Assembly (NCBI GenBank): GCA_050305515.1
Contig: JBNLFL010000020.1
Location: forward strand, 112,226 to 176,225
Direction of reading: 5' to 3'
Source of the DNA: JAFGUB01 sp050305515
GTDB taxonomy: Bacteria > Campylobacterota > Campylobacteria > Campylobacterales > Sulfurimonadaceae
DNA length: 64,000 nt
Below the pieces are notes generated by a model. It did not search any database, was not told where the DNA came from, and saw only the letters and a program-made list of their open reading frames with translations. Shown here piece by piece: positions 26,203 to 35,405 of this stretch. The position numbers were made by a program, and so were the translations under genes. The stretch's first letter is position 1. Every line of letters starts with the position of its first letter.

Positions 26203-26733
26203 ATGATCTACCCGTTTAAGAAATGGCAGCCTGCCCAGGGCAAAAATTGTTGGATCGCCAACAGTGCCGATGTGATCGGCAATGTCACCATGGGAGAAGA
26301 TGTTTCCATCTGGTTCGGATGCGTCGTACGGGGCGATGTGCACCGCATCACCATCGGCGACCGTTCCAACATTCAGGATCTGAGCATGGTGCATGTCACA
26401 CACTATAAAAAAGAGGATATGAGCGACGGGAACCCGACGGTGATCGGCAGTGACGTCACCATCGGCCACCGCGTCATGCTTCACGGCTGTACCATCGAAG
26501 ATGCCTGTCTCATCGGTATGAGCGCCACCATTCTTGACGGTGCGGTGATTGGCAGAGAGTCTATTGTCGGTGCCGGTGCGCTGGTCACGAAAAATAAAGT
26601 CTTCCCGCCCCGCTCGCTCATTATGGGTTCGCCTGCCAAAGCCCTTCGTACCCTGAGTGATGCAGAGGTTCAGGAACTCTATGACTCCGCCAAAAGGTAT
26701 GTCGCTTTTAAAAACGAATACCTTCACAGCTGA
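26203..26733 (+). CDS. Gamma-carbonic anhydrase family protein
   Basis: 176 residues, left-handed beta-helix of hexapeptide repeats (CVVRGDVHRITIGDRSNIQD), with zinc-ligand-type His in VHVTHY and IGHRVMLHGC. This is the YrdA/CaiE-like branch; carbonic anhydrase activity is plausible but not universal in the branch. It follows ppk by two bases and precedes the TRIC-type gene, with TTACATGTAA between them. Confidence 0.9.
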   Translation: MIYPFKKWQPAQGKNCWIANSADVIGNVTMGEDVSIWFGCVVRGDVHRITIGDRSNIQDLSMVHVTHYKKEDMSDGNPTVIGSDVTIGHRVMLHGCTIEDACLIGMSATILDGAVIGRESIVGAGALVTKNKVFPPRSLIMGSPAKALRTLSDAEVQELYDSAKRYVAFKNEYLHS

Positions 26734-26745
26734 TCTTTACATGTA

Positions 26746-27360
26746 ATGCACGATCTCTTTCTTGCAGCCGATATCATCGGTATCATCGCCTTCAGCATCA
26801 GCGGTTTTCTGGTCGGACTGCGTCATCAACTCGACCTGCTGGGAATCGGCATCGCCACTACGCTCACCGCACTTGGCGGCGGTATCGTCCGCGACCTCAT
26901 CCTGGGGCGGACTCCCTTTGCGTTTGTCGAATATTACCCGGTAGGTACCGTTTTAAGCGTACTGATCCTGATCACTATTTTTAAACTCTATCGCCGTGAG
27001 AAAATTGAGCGAGGATGGGTCTTTGTCATCAGCGACACCATCGGGCTGGTGGCCTTTAGCATCACTGGAGCCCTGCTGGCTATCGGCGCGGATTTTAATT
27101 TTTTCGGGGTCATTGCACTGGGGTTTACAACGGCAGTCGGAGGCAGTCTGCTCCGCGATACGATGATCAATCAGATGCCATCCGTGCTTATCAGCGACTT
27201 TTACGGCTCTATTGCACTGATCGTCTCACTGCTTCTTTACGCCTTACATGTAACATCAAGCATCTCTAACACCACCCTGATGGGTGTCGCCCTCTTTGCC
27301 ATCGTATTACGCCTGATCGCCTACTGGAGAGGATGGCACCTGCCCAAGCTGGAACGTTGA
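26746..27360 (+). CDS. TRIC/UPF0126 family cation channel protein
   Basis: 204 residues, seven predicted membrane helices built from two UPF0126 repeats, each with a glycine-rich block: TALGGGIVRDLILG and TAVGGSLLRDTM. Bacterial members form trimeric monovalent cation channels related to animal TRIC; others are annotated as glycine-related. The start ATG shares its first base with the end of a TTACATGTAA, and a second copy (27244) encodes ALHVTS. Its last 54 bases overlap mnmA on the opposite strand. Confidence 0.87.
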   Translation: MHDLFLAADIIGIIAFSISGFLVGLRHQLDLLGIGIATTLTALGGGIVRDLILGRTPFAFVEYYPVGTVLSVLILITIFKLYRREKIERGWVFVISDTIGLVAFSITGALLAIGADFNFFGVIALGFTTAVGGSLLRDTMINQMPSVLISDFYGSIALIVSLLLYALHVTSSISNTTLMGVALFAIVLRLIAYWRGWHLPKLER

Positions 27361-28383
27361 GCTGATCCACCCGCCGCCGAGCATCGTATCGCCATCATAA
27401 AAGACAGCGGCCTGACCACTCGCAACACCGAATGCCGGCTCTTTAAGCGTCACAATGCCCTGATTCCCGTCGATGCGAACATGACACGCTACGCCGGCAT
27501 TGCGGTAGCGCAGTTTGACGATACACTCAAACTCCCTGCGCTCATCAAACAGATTTACCTGATCGATCATCACACCGTAGCACTCCAGCGCCTCCCTCGG
27601 GCCCACCACAATCTGGTTTGTTTTAGGGCGGATTTCTACAACAAAATGGGGATCGTGCGCGCCGTGAACGGTAAAGCCCTTGCGCTTGCCGATGGTGTAA
27701 TGCATGTACCCGCGGTGCGTGCCTACGACCTTGCCTTCAAGATCGAGCACTTCGCCTTCCTGATCGACGTCGGTGTACTCTTTGAGCACATCGGTATAGG
27801 TCGTCTCGACAAAGCATATCTCGCTCGATTCCGCCTGTGACGCGAAACTTTCAAGCCCTTTAATTGAAGCGGCACGGGCTTTGATATCGCTTTTGTGCTT
27901 TGTTCCCAAAGGAAAAAGCAGACGGGGCACAATGCTTTTGTCAATGTAAAAAAGAAAATAGCTCTGATCCTTGCTGTCATCCTCTGCCTGAATCAGGTAC
28001 TGTCCGTCGCTCTTGATGTAGTGCCCCGTCGCCACATGATAGATTCCAAGAGAATCGGCGAAACGCACCATGGCACCGAATTTGATATTGCGGTTGCAGA
28101 GCGCACAGGGGTTTGGCGTGTGCCCCTCTTTGTACGTATCGATAAACGGTAAAAAGACTTTGGCTTCAAACTCGTTTTGCAGGTCGAGTACATGTAAGCG
28201 TACTCCGGCAAAATCGGCCGCTTTGCGCGCACGCTCCAAATGAATTTCATGATAGCCCGGTTTGGAGTGCAGCTTCATATAGACGCCTTCCACCTCATAC
28301 CCCTGCTCTTTGAGCATCAGTACCGACATGGTTGAGTCCACGCCGCCGCTCATACCCACAAGCACACGATTATTGGGAGTCAC
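27307..28383 (-). CDS. mnmA: tRNA-specific 2-thiouridylase
   Basis: 358 residues: PP-loop GMSGGVDST, first catalytic Cys in NPCALCN, second in EICFVE. It thiolates U34 of tRNA Lys, Glu and Gln. The start is GTG, overlapping the LOG gene stop (GTGA). The C-terminus runs 54 bases into the TRIC gene on the other strand; residues here (FQLGQVPSSPVGDQA) look like a poorly conserved tail. A near-copy of the palindrome, GTACATGTAA at 28198, encodes RLHVLD. Confidence 0.95.
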   Translation of the reverse strand: MTPNNRVLVGMSGGVDSTMSVLMLKEQGYEVEGVYMKLHSKPGYHEIHLERARKAADFAGVRLHVLDLQNEFEAKVFLPFIDTYKEGHTPNPCALCNRNIKFGAMVRFADSLGIYHVATGHYIKSDGQYLIQAEDDSKDQSYFLFYIDKSIVPRLLFPLGTKHKSDIKARAASIKGLESFASQAESSEICFVETTYTDVLKEYTDVDQEGEVLDLEGKVVGTHRGYMHYTIGKRKGFTVHGAHDPHFVVEIRPKTNQIVVGPREALECYGVMIDQVNLFDERREFECIVKLRYRNAGVACHVRIDGNQGIVTLKEPAFGVASGQAAVFYDGDTMLGGGWISSTFQLGQVPSSPVGDQA

Positions 28384-29168
28384 TTTGAATCCTTCCCTTC
28401 ATCAATATTACGGTTCAAATAATAATTTGAAAGCGTCTGGTAGTACTTGGTCTGTTCCAGTCCGACATCTTCAAGTTCGCTCATCTGGTTCTGCAAAGAG
28501 ACCTCGATCTGACTGACGATATAGTCGATATCATCGGTCAGACAGATCATCTCCATATCAGAGTACGAAATCATCCCCTCGCGCAGCAGCGAATTTTGCA
28601 AAAACTCCACCAGCGGACGGTAAAACTCTTCACCGACGATATAGATGCGGCTGCTGATCATTTTACCCGTCTGCGTCAATGTGAGCGACTCAAAGAGTTC
28701 ATCGAGCGTACCGAAACCTCCGGGAAAAATCACGTAGGACATCGCATACTTGACCAGCATCACTTTACGTGAGAAAAAGTAATCAAAACGGAGCGCCTTG
28801 GTCGTAAACGGATTGGCAACCTGCTCTTCGGGCAGCTCGATATTCAGACCGATGGAATCGACATAATCCTTATGTTTGATCGCCCCGCGATTGGCCGCTT
28901 CCATAATACCCGGACCGCCTCCGGTAATAATGTTGAATCCGCGTTCGGCCAGTTTGCTGCTAAGCTCCATGGCTTTTTGATAGTAGGGATCATCCTCTTT
29001 GGTGCGTGCGCTTCCAAACACCGTAACGGAAGGGCCCAGTTCTCCGAGTTCGTCGAACCCCTGCACGAAATCGGCAAGAATTTTGAAAACACTCCAGACA
29101 TCACCGGACTTGATATCCTGTACATAGCGCCTTGTATTGGCTTTTCTGACTGCTTTACGGCGTTCCAT
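28380..29168 (-). CDS. LOG-family Rossmann-fold protein
   Basis: 262 residues of the TIGR00730/lysine-decarboxylase-like group, with GGGPGIMEAANRGA and the PGGFGTLDELFE motif that defines LOG-type nucleotide 5'-monophosphate phosphoribohydrolases. It may cleave AMP-type nucleotides (cytokinin activation in plants, PpnN in E. coli). It is linked to mnmA by a four-base overlap and follows fliY by 10 bases, so it sits at the end of the flagellar operon. Confidence 0.88.
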   Translation of the reverse strand: MERRKAVRKANTRRYVQDIKSGDVWSVFKILADFVQGFDELGELGPSVTVFGSARTKEDDPYYQKAMELSSKLAERGFNIITGGGPGIMEAANRGAIKHKDYVDSIGLNIELPEEQVANPFTTKALRFDYFFSRKVMLVKYAMSYVIFPGGFGTLDELFESLTLTQTGKMISSRIYIVGEEFYRPLVEFLQNSLLREGMISYSDMEMICLTDDIDYIVSQIEVSLQNQMSELEDVGLEQTKYYQTLSNYYLNRNIDEGKDSK

Positions 29169-29178
29169 AGCAGCCCCC

Positions 29179-30057
29179 TTAAGACTTTAATTTATTGAGG
29201 CGATCACGTTTGGTACCGATAGAGGTAATCTGGACACCGAAGTTTCCATCCACGATGACGACTTCACCCTGGGCGATGACATGATCATCCACCAGAATAT
29301 CAAGCGGATCATTGGCCAGCTGGTTAAGTTCGATCACCGAACCGATATCCATGCTCAGAACATCCTTGAGCAGCATCTTTTTCTTTCCGATACGCACGCG
29401 AACCGGAAGTTTGACATCCATAATAAGACCGATATTTTTCATCTCGCCATCATCAAGCTGGGTTTCCGGAATAAAACTCTCACCACCCGAACGTCCTTTT
29501 CCGGTCGAAGCGGAGGGTGAAGGTACCGCCGCCGACTCTTTTGTCATATTGAGTGCATCAATGACGGCCTTGTCCAGTACCAGCATCATCAACGAGTTAA
29601 TGGAGCCAAGCGCAAAGTTATAGACCTCCATCTTCGAAAAACCGTCGATGTTGACTTCCTGATCCTCCGGGATAAACTCGATACCCTCAATTTTGAAACT
29701 CAGTTTTGGTATTTCGCTTTGTGCCGTCAGCGTTGTCGAAAGGGCACCGAGAATGTTCGAAACAATCTCTTTGGCGGCATCGAGGTCTTCATCATCCATC
29801 GTCTCCTTGCCTTCACCCTCTCCTCCGAGCATCAGATCTCCAAGTGCGGTTGCGAGGGTTGGCGGCAGTACCACGATTGCCCTGCCGTCAGTCACACCGC
29901 CTACCGATGCACGCACCAGAGAGGTAGGTGCGATAATGTTGGAGACGACCGTGACGTCTTCTTCCTCTTTGAACGTCAGCGACGGGGCCTGTCCGGTCAG
30001 ACTCTCGATCGTGGCGACCGTCTCACTCTCAAATATCTTTAAAAAATCCGAAATCAC
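29179..30057 (-). CDS. fliY: Flagellar motor switch phosphatase-like protein FliY
   Basis: 292 residues: an N-terminal CheC/FliM-like domain (about 1-180, with IVVLPPTLATALGDLMLGG), a Ser/Gly-rich linker near 185-200, and a C-terminal SpoA/FliN domain (MDVKLPVRVRIGKKKMLLKDVLSMDIGSVIEL). This is the FliY layout of Campylobacterota and Firmicutes rather than a short FliN. It belongs to the switch complex at the motor base. Overlaps fliM by four bases. Confidence 0.93.
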   Translation of the reverse strand: MISDFLKIFESETVATIESLTGQAPSLTFKEEEDVTVVSNIIAPTSLVRASVGGVTDGRAIVVLPPTLATALGDLMLGGEGEGKETMDDEDLDAAKEIVSNILGALSTTLTAQSEIPKLSFKIEGIEFIPEDQEVNIDGFSKMEVYNFALGSINSLMMLVLDKAVIDALNMTKESAAVPSPSASTGKGRSGGESFIPETQLDDGEMKNIGLIMDVKLPVRVRIGKKKMLLKDVLSMDIGSVIELNQLANDPLDILVDDHVIAQGEVVIVDGNFGVQITSIGTKRDRLNKLKS

Positions 30058-31169
30058 GCCTCATCCTCCTCATCGAAGAAGTCATCTTCTTCCTCGACAT
30101 CAAATATCTCTTTTGCACTGCTGATCTTCTGTTTACGCCTGATTTCAAAATCTTTCAAAGCCCGTTTGACCGCATCTTTTTCCGTATCGATCACCTCGGT
30201 GATCTGAATCGATTTTCTGAAACGGCGCAAACCGATTTCACCCCGGAAACGCTCTTTGCCGTCAATGCTGAGCGTCACGATGTCATCTCCCGGCGCTTTG
30301 AGACGGACAATATCGCCGTTACTGAGCTCCAGAACTTCCCGAAGGGAGAGTTCCGCATCACCCAGATTGGCTTCAACCGTAACCTGAGCCCCGCCAAGAA
30401 GTACCTGAAGCTCCTGATTCCGGCTCTTTTTTGAGCTGGTTTCATTGAGCATCAGATCACGGCTGGCGAGTTTTGGCAGTACCGGTTCGAGTGCGATAAC
30501 CGGGTAACAGATGTTCATCATTCCCGAAGAGTGCCCGATGATGATCTCCATGACCACCATAACGACAATCTCGTTTTGCGCGACGATCTGAACGACGTTC
30601 GGGCTTGATTCCTTGTTTTCCACTGTCGGATAGAGGTCGGTAACCGGGCCCCAAGCCTCTTTGAGCGTTCCCATCATGACCCGCAGAATCGTCTCAAAAA
30701 GGCTCAGCTCGATATCGGAAAATTCCCGGTTAGTCTCAAACGGTTCGCCTTTACCGCCGAGCAGACGGTCCAGCATCGGAAACGCAATGGACGGGTTAAT
30801 TTCAAGAACCCCGCTGCCCTCAAGCGGCTTCATGGAAAAGACATTGAAGCTGGTCGGATTGGGAAGCGACATCAGGAACTCCCCGTAGGTCATCTGATCC
30901 ACCGAATGCAGCTGAATCTCGACAATGGAGCGCATGATCGAGGAGATTTGCGAACTCAGTGATCGCGCCATCTTGTCATGGATTCCCCGAAATGCCCGAA
31001 GCTGCTCTTTGGAGACACGGTTGGGGCGTTTAAAGTCATAAAGCGTAATCTGGCGTTGCGAAAAGAGCGAATCGCCCTGATCGTCATCTACGCCAAGGGC
31101 ATCTTCCCCTTCATCATCGACAACATCAAGAAGGGCGTCAATCTCTTCCTGGGACAGAATATCAGCCAT
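30054..31169 (-). CDS. fliM: Flagellar motor switch protein FliM
   Basis: 371 residues starting MADILSQEEIDALLDVV, the CheY-P-binding N-terminal peptide, then the middle domain (RNQEL near 305 marks the end) and a C-terminal SpoA domain (AQVTVEANLGDAELSLREVL). It sets rotor direction on CheY-P binding. Overlaps fliA by eight bases at its start. The C-terminal tail is unusually acidic (DVEEEDDFFDEEDEA). Confidence 0.95.
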   Translation of the reverse strand: MADILSQEEIDALLDVVDDEGEDALGVDDDQGDSLFSQRQITLYDFKRPNRVSKEQLRAFRGIHDKMARSLSSQISSIMRSIVEIQLHSVDQMTYGEFLMSLPNPTSFNVFSMKPLEGSGVLEINPSIAFPMLDRLLGGKGEPFETNREFSDIELSLFETILRVMMGTLKEAWGPVTDLYPTVENKESSPNVVQIVAQNEIVVMVVMEIIIGHSSGMMNICYPVIALEPVLPKLASRDLMLNETSSKKSRNQELQVLLGGAQVTVEANLGDAELSLREVLELSNGDIVRLKAPGDDIVTLSIDGKERFRGEIGLRRFRKSIQITEVIDTEKDAVKRALKDFEIRRKQKISSAKEIFDVEEEDDFFDEEDEA

Positions 31170-31857
31170 CAGACTCTCCTATTGCAATGCGTATTTTTCG
31201 GATTACCGATTTATGAATCTGGGAAATTCGTGATTCCGTAATTCCCAGTATATCACTGATCTCTTTGAGCGTGAGTTCTTCAAAATAATAGAGCTGGATA
31301 ATGATCTGCTCCCGCTCGTTATAGGTTCCCAGAACGCTCTGTATGACATCTACCAGCTCTTCGCGCTCCACCCGGGCCAGCGTCGCGCCTTCATCACCTT
31401 CTCCGAGCTGATCATCAAGCGGCATGACCGCATAGATATCCGAAGCAATCCGTGCCTGACGGATTTTCTCGATATCTTCGCCGATCATTTCGGAGAGTTG
31501 TGCATCGGAGGGCTCTTCATCATGTTCGCCCATATACAGATCAATCGCCTTGCCGATCTGTTTGATCAGCTTCCGGTTTGAACGGCTCACAATATCGAGT
31601 GATCGCAGATAATCGAGCATCGCGCCGTAAACACGTGTTTTGGCATAGCCCCAGAACGAATCGTTCTGTGTTTCATCATAGCGGCGGGCAAGCTTTACCA
31701 ACTCCTCCGTGCCAATGGCTGCAAGGTCCATATAATCGACTGAACTGGGCAGACGTTCCTTAAGCCGGAATGACATCGCCTTAACTGCCGGAAGATACTG
31801 CAGTGCAAGCTGATCCTGCTGATGCCTCAATTCACTGGAGTAACTTTCAATACTCAT
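31162..31857 (-). CDS. fliA: Flagellar sigma factor sigma-28
   Basis: 231 residues with sigma-70 region 2 (MDLAAIGTEELVKLARRYDE, FWGYAKTRVYGAMLDYLR), a region 3, and region 4 ending in LKEISDILGITESRISQIHKSVIRKIR. It directs late flagellar genes and in this phylum is held by FlgM. It is placed after flhF-flhG and a small membrane protein, as in Campylobacter and Helicobacter. Confidence 0.95.
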   Translation of the reverse strand: MSIESYSSELRHQQDQLALQYLPAVKAMSFRLKERLPSSVDYMDLAAIGTEELVKLARRYDETQNDSFWGYAKTRVYGAMLDYLRSLDIVSRSNRKLIKQIGKAIDLYMGEHDEEPSDAQLSEMIGEDIEKIRQARIASDIYAVMPLDDQLGEGDEGATLARVEREELVDVIQSVLGTYNEREQIIIQLYYFEELTLKEISDILGITESRISQIHKSVIRKIRIAIGESDG

Positions 31858-32162
31858 TTAGCCACTCCTTTAAACGAATCATACTCCGAATCAATCACCA
31901 GTTCGCGTTTATTGATCTCCCGAACGAAATAATCCAGATCTTTTTCGTGTCCCATCTTCGGAAAGAATGAGGGCTTCACTGTCAGCGTGTTGACATAAAA
32001 TGCCACAAACAGGTGCGCGAAAAGATAGAAAAAAAGCGTAATCAGGAAAATATAGGCCAGCAGATCGTAGGGACCACTCGATTTAAGCAGGCCGAAAATA
32101 ATACCTACAAAAAAACCGCTGACTGTAAAAAATGAGACGAAATTGGCACCGCGCACGTTCAC
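31854..32162 (-). CDS. Small membrane protein of the flhG-fliA operon
   Basis: 102 residues: two membrane helices (about 8-25 and 31-56) followed by a polar tail of 45 residues (FFPKMGHEKDLDYFVREINKRELV). Function unknown. Small membrane proteins at this position between flhG and fliA are common in Campylobacterota, suggesting a flagellar role. GTG start with AAGGAG six bases upstream; overlaps fliA by four bases. Confidence 0.82.
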   Translation of the reverse strand: MNVRGANFVSFFTVSGFFVGIIFGLLKSSGPYDLLAYIFLITLFFYLFAHLFVAFYVNTLTVKPSFFPKMGHEKDLDYFVREINKRELVIDSEYDSFKGVAK

Positions 32163-32181
32163 TCACTCCTTACATGGTCGC

Positions 32182-33054
32182 TTAAAAATGCTCCATCAAA
32201 CGTTTAAAAAGGCCGCTAAGCCCGCTGTCTGAGGATGTTACAAGCACGTTATGTTCCAGTTTTTTAGCTATATTGGCCGCAATCTCTTCAATCTCCCGTG
32301 TCGGGAGTGCCGAAGGAAACTCGCGGCTGAAAAGCAGCCTTTTTTTAACACTCAGCGCCACTTTGGAATCGAGTGTGATTTTACCCAGAAGTTTGAGCTG
32401 CAACTGTTCTCCGATATTGGCACGCGCCACCGCCTTGATCTTGTCAAACACCGCAATGGCCTCTTTGGCACTGTGCACCTGATTCATGATCATGTCAATC
32501 TGATCACGCAAGCGCGCGGTCACTTTAATCGTCGCGTAGGCATCGGTAATCGCGGCCGGGTCAGGCACCGTCACCACGATAACATCATCTGCCGCCTTTA
32601 AAAAGAGCTGCGTATGTTCTCCGATACCGGCGCCGGTATCGATAATCATCACATCAACGGCATCAAGTACATGCGCTTCTTCCAGAAAGCGCTCAAATAA
32701 GGAAGAACTGGCGTATTTAAGGATCTCTTCGCCGCTCTCTCCGGGTATCAGGACAAGATTCGGTTCAATCTGAATCAAAATATCCCGCACTTCCGCTTCG
32801 CCCTTGAGTACATGTAAAATGTTTTTCTTGATCTTGACGTTGAACATGACATCCAGATTCGCCAGACCGATATCGGCATCAAAAATGGCTACTTTCAAGC
32901 CGCTTCTCGCCAGAATGTAGGCCAGATTGGCACTGATCGTACTTTTACCGACACCGCCTTTTCCGCTGGTTACGGCAACAAAGCGTGTTTTCCGGCTTTC
33001 CGATTTCTGATGCGATTTTACCAGCGCTTCAAGTTTGCTTGCCTGATGATTCAT
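32182..33054 (-). CDS. flhG: Flagellar number regulator FlhG (MinD/ParA-type ATPase)
   Basis: 290 residues with the deviant Walker A GKGGVGKST, FDADIGLANLDVM, and a C-terminal amphipathic end for membrane contact (GLSGLFKRLMEHF). It limits the number of polar flagella with FlhF. It overlaps flhF by four bases. A near-copy of the palindrome (32818) encodes ILHVLKG. Confidence 0.94.
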   Translation of the reverse strand: MNHQASKLEALVKSHQKSESRKTRFVAVTSGKGGVGKSTISANLAYILARSGLKVAIFDADIGLANLDVMFNVKIKKNILHVLKGEAEVRDILIQIEPNLVLIPGESGEEILKYASSSLFERFLEEAHVLDAVDVMIIDTGAGIGEHTQLFLKAADDVIVVTVPDPAAITDAYATIKVTARLRDQIDMIMNQVHSAKEAIAVFDKIKAVARANIGEQLQLKLLGKITLDSKVALSVKKRLLFSREFPSALPTREIEEIAANIAKKLEHNVLVTSSDSGLSGLFKRLMEHF

Positions 33055-34304
33055 TGCACACGCTCCCGACTGAATCCGTTGAGCAGGCAGTCTATGAGAA
33101 ACTCGCTGCTGGCTACGACCAGATCTTCAGGCACTTCCTGTCCGACCGAAAAATAGCTGATCGGGACATGCGTCTCATAGGCCAGCGAAAAGATATTGCC
33201 AAAACCGCGTGTTTCATCCAGCTTGGTAAACATCATCGTATCGATTCCCAGAGTCTCGAAATTCTCGTACGTTGCCTTGAGATCTTCGTATTTAATCGAA
33301 CTGGGCATAACCAGAACCACGTCAATGTCATAGCTGCTACCGCTGCCCTGGAGACACTCATAAAGGGTCTCGATTTTCGCCTTGTCATAGGGAGAACTCC
33401 CCATGGTGTCAATAAGAATATAGTCGCAATAGTGCAGCGATTGCAGTGCCGAAGCAAATTCGGGAGGGTCAACGACCGTCTCAATACCGAGTTTCATCAT
33501 CCGCGCATACTGCATCAGCTGCTCAACCGCGCCGATGCGGTAGGTATCGAGAACGACCAGCCCCACCTTGTAGCGCTTCTGCATCAGATAGGAGTAGCGT
33601 GCGGCCAGTTTGGCTATCGATGTCGTTTTTCCCACCCCGGTGGGACCTACCAGCATGATGACCTTTTTCTGTCCCGGTTTGAGCTGATTTTCAACACGCA
33701 CCGGTATCATCTTGCGCAACAGCGTCTGAAAGTAGCGTTTGACCGTCTCGCTGTTTTGACGCATACCCAGCGGCATGTGTTCAAGGGTGAGCGCCATGAT
33801 GGTATCAAGATGCTCTTTGTCCATGCCGCTCTGAAGCGACAGGCGGTAGATTTCGGCAAACTCGGGAGGAATGATCGTTTGCAGATCGGGGCGCCGCTCT
33901 TCCCAGAACATGTTCTGGATCACCTTGACCTTGTCGCCGAGCTTGCTGATCTCATCCTTGATCAGTTTCAGCTCTTCGGGCTCTTTTGAAGGTGCGGGCG
34001 CGCCGCTTTCGGTCACATCGGCAATCTTCGAGATCTGCTTGGCCGCTTCGGAAATATTGAAGAGGACATCACTGCTCTTCTCCGTCAACGGCTTCTGCTC
34101 ATGAAGCGGCTGGCGCACTTTTTTCGGCTGGGGGCGGATGGCGTTCTCATCAATACCTACGACAATCTCATACAGGGCGCTTTTGCCGAGCGACTTTTTC
34201 TGCAACTGCCGTGTTTCAATCAAAACGGCATCATCGCCGATGGCTTCCTGCGCTTTTTTGAGTGCTTCCGCCGGAGTCGTACCGCTAAATGTCAGAATTT
34301 TCAC
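33051..34304 (-). CDS. flhF: Flagellar biosynthesis GTPase FlhF
   Basis: 417 residues: basic N-terminal region (1-110), then an SRP-type NG domain with VGPTGVGKTTSIAKLAARY, DTYRIGA, DTMGSS and TKLDETRGFG. It recruits early flagellar parts to the pole and, in Campylobacter, influences sigma-54 gene expression. Start is GTG one base after the folK stop, with AGAGG eight bases upstream. A TTACATGTAA (34316) lies just ahead of this ribosome-binding site. Confidence 0.95.
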   Translation of the reverse strand: MKILTFSGTTPAEALKKAQEAIGDDAVLIETRQLQKKSLGKSALYEIVVGIDENAIRPQPKKVRQPLHEQKPLTEKSSDVLFNISEAAKQISKIADVTESGAPAPSKEPEELKLIKDEISKLGDKVKVIQNMFWEERRPDLQTIIPPEFAEIYRLSLQSGMDKEHLDTIMALTLEHMPLGMRQNSETVKRYFQTLLRKMIPVRVENQLKPGQKKVIMLVGPTGVGKTTSIAKLAARYSYLMQKRYKVGLVVLDTYRIGAVEQLMQYARMMKLGIETVVDPPEFASALQSLHYCDYILIDTMGSSPYDKAKIETLYECLQGSGSSYDIDVVLVMPSSIKYEDLKATYENFETLGIDTMMFTKLDETRGFGNIFSLAYETHVPISYFSVGQEVPEDLVVASSEFLIDCLLNGFSRERVQ

Positions 34305-34799
34305 TCATATACCTCTTACATGTAAGGTTGACATCGGGATCACCACGCTCTGGCGTTCCTGCCAGTGCGGGTGGGGAACACTCAGACGCTTTGTACTGAT
34401 GGTGCGTCCGTCAAAAAAAATGATATCCAGATCGAGTGTTCTGGGGGCATTCGCAAAACTGCGCCTGCGCCCAAAACGCTTTTCCGTCTGCTGCAGCAGT
34501 CTGAGCAGCCGATGCGGTTCGAAGCGTGTGCGAATCTCAAGTACTGCATTGTAAAAAAAAGGCTGCTGCAAATACCCAAACGGCGGATTCTTCAAAATGG
34601 CGCTGCTGCGCACCACATCGACACCTGCCGCACGTTTGAGTGTGACGAGCAGATGCTCAAACCGGCGCATCACGTCGCCGACATTGCCGCCAATGCCGAT
34701 GACTGCCCTAAACGGCAGATGTGAAGATGCAAACGATGCCGGAAAGTTCCGGGTTTTAAAGAGACTCAGACGCTCATCCATGCGTTTGCAGCGCATCAT
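34305..34799 (-). CDS. folK: HPPK, folate pathway pyrophosphokinase
   Basis: 164 residues from the chosen ATG; the core is IGIGGNVGDVMRRFEHL, PFFYNAVLEI, the Mg-binding RTLDLDIIFFDG and VPHPHWQERQSVV. It transfers pyrophosphate from ATP to 6-hydroxymethyl-dihydropterin. The start is uncertain: ATG at 34799, just after the aroQ stop, is preferred over longer frames running into aroQ. The palindrome at 34316 encodes STLHVRG at its C-terminus. Confidence 0.9.
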   Translation of the reverse strand: MMRCKRMDERLSLFKTRNFPASFASSHLPFRAVIGIGGNVGDVMRRFEHLLVTLKRAAGVDVVRSSAILKNPPFGYLQQPFFYNAVLEIRTRFEPHRLLRLLQQTEKRFGRRRSFANAPRTLDLDIIFFDGRTISTKRLSVPHPHWQERQSVVIPMSTLHVRGI

Positions 34800-34803
34800 G
34801 ATA

Positions 34804-35283
34804 TTACTGCGCAGCCTTCTGGGCAGCCTGCTGTTCGCGGATGGCACGGATTTCATTGAGAATCTGTGTCATTCCGATCATGGCAAGATGATAGCCAAAG
34901 GGGCCGAAACCTACGATCGAAGAGGCACAGACCGGAGCAATCATGCTTTTTTGACGGAACTCTTCACGACGGTAGATATTGCTGATGTGAACTTCGATCG
35001 TTGGCAGGCCTACGGCTGCAATCGCATCACGAATAGCAATGGAAGTATGGGTATAGGCCGCCGGATTGATGATAATGCCGTCGGCATCGCCGTAACACTC
35101 CTGGATTTTATCAACCAGTTCGCCTTCGAGGTTGCTCTGGAAAAATTCGATTTCCAGATTGTTCTCTTCGGCATACCCTTTCATCTGGGCATGGATCTGC
35201 TCAAGTTTCATCGGTCCGTAAATATTCTGCTCTCGCACTCCCAGCATATTGAGATTGGGTCCTTGTACTACAACAATTTTCAT
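34804..35283 (-). CDS. aroQ: Type II 3-dehydroquinate dehydratase
   Basis: 159 residues: MKIVVVQGPNLNMLG, the catalytic Tyr in EQNIYG, INPAAYTHTSIAIRDA and IEVHISN. Third step of the shikimate pathway. ATG at 35283 is chosen because AAGGA lies six bases upstream; ten further codons are open. It leads the aroQ-folK-flhF-flhG-fliA-fliM-fliY run. Confidence 0.95.
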   Translation of the reverse strand: MKIVVVQGPNLNMLGVREQNIYGPMKLEQIHAQMKGYAEENNLEIEFFQSNLEGELVDKIQECYGDADGIIINPAAYTHTSIAIRDAIAAVGLPTIEVHISNIYRREEFRQKSMIAPVCASSIVGFGPFGYHLAMIGMTQILNEIRAIREQQAAQKAAQ

Positions 35284-35364
35284 CAGTTTCCTTACGCGTA
35301 TAAATTTTGGCACTCATTATAGGTCAAAACCGATTTTAAAGAGCTAAAGTCTCACGGGCGCTTT

Positions 35365-35373
35365 TGCTATAAT
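35365..35373 (+). promoter_or_regulatory. Extended -10 of the mqnF promoter
   Basis: TGC followed by TATAAT (35368-35373), 32 bases before the start codon. A TTACATGTAA (35386-35395) lies in the leader, and its TAAGGGA end serves as the ribosome-binding site. Confidence 0.6.
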
Positions 35374-35405
35374 CACATCCAGCTATTACATGTAAGGGAT
35401 GCGCG

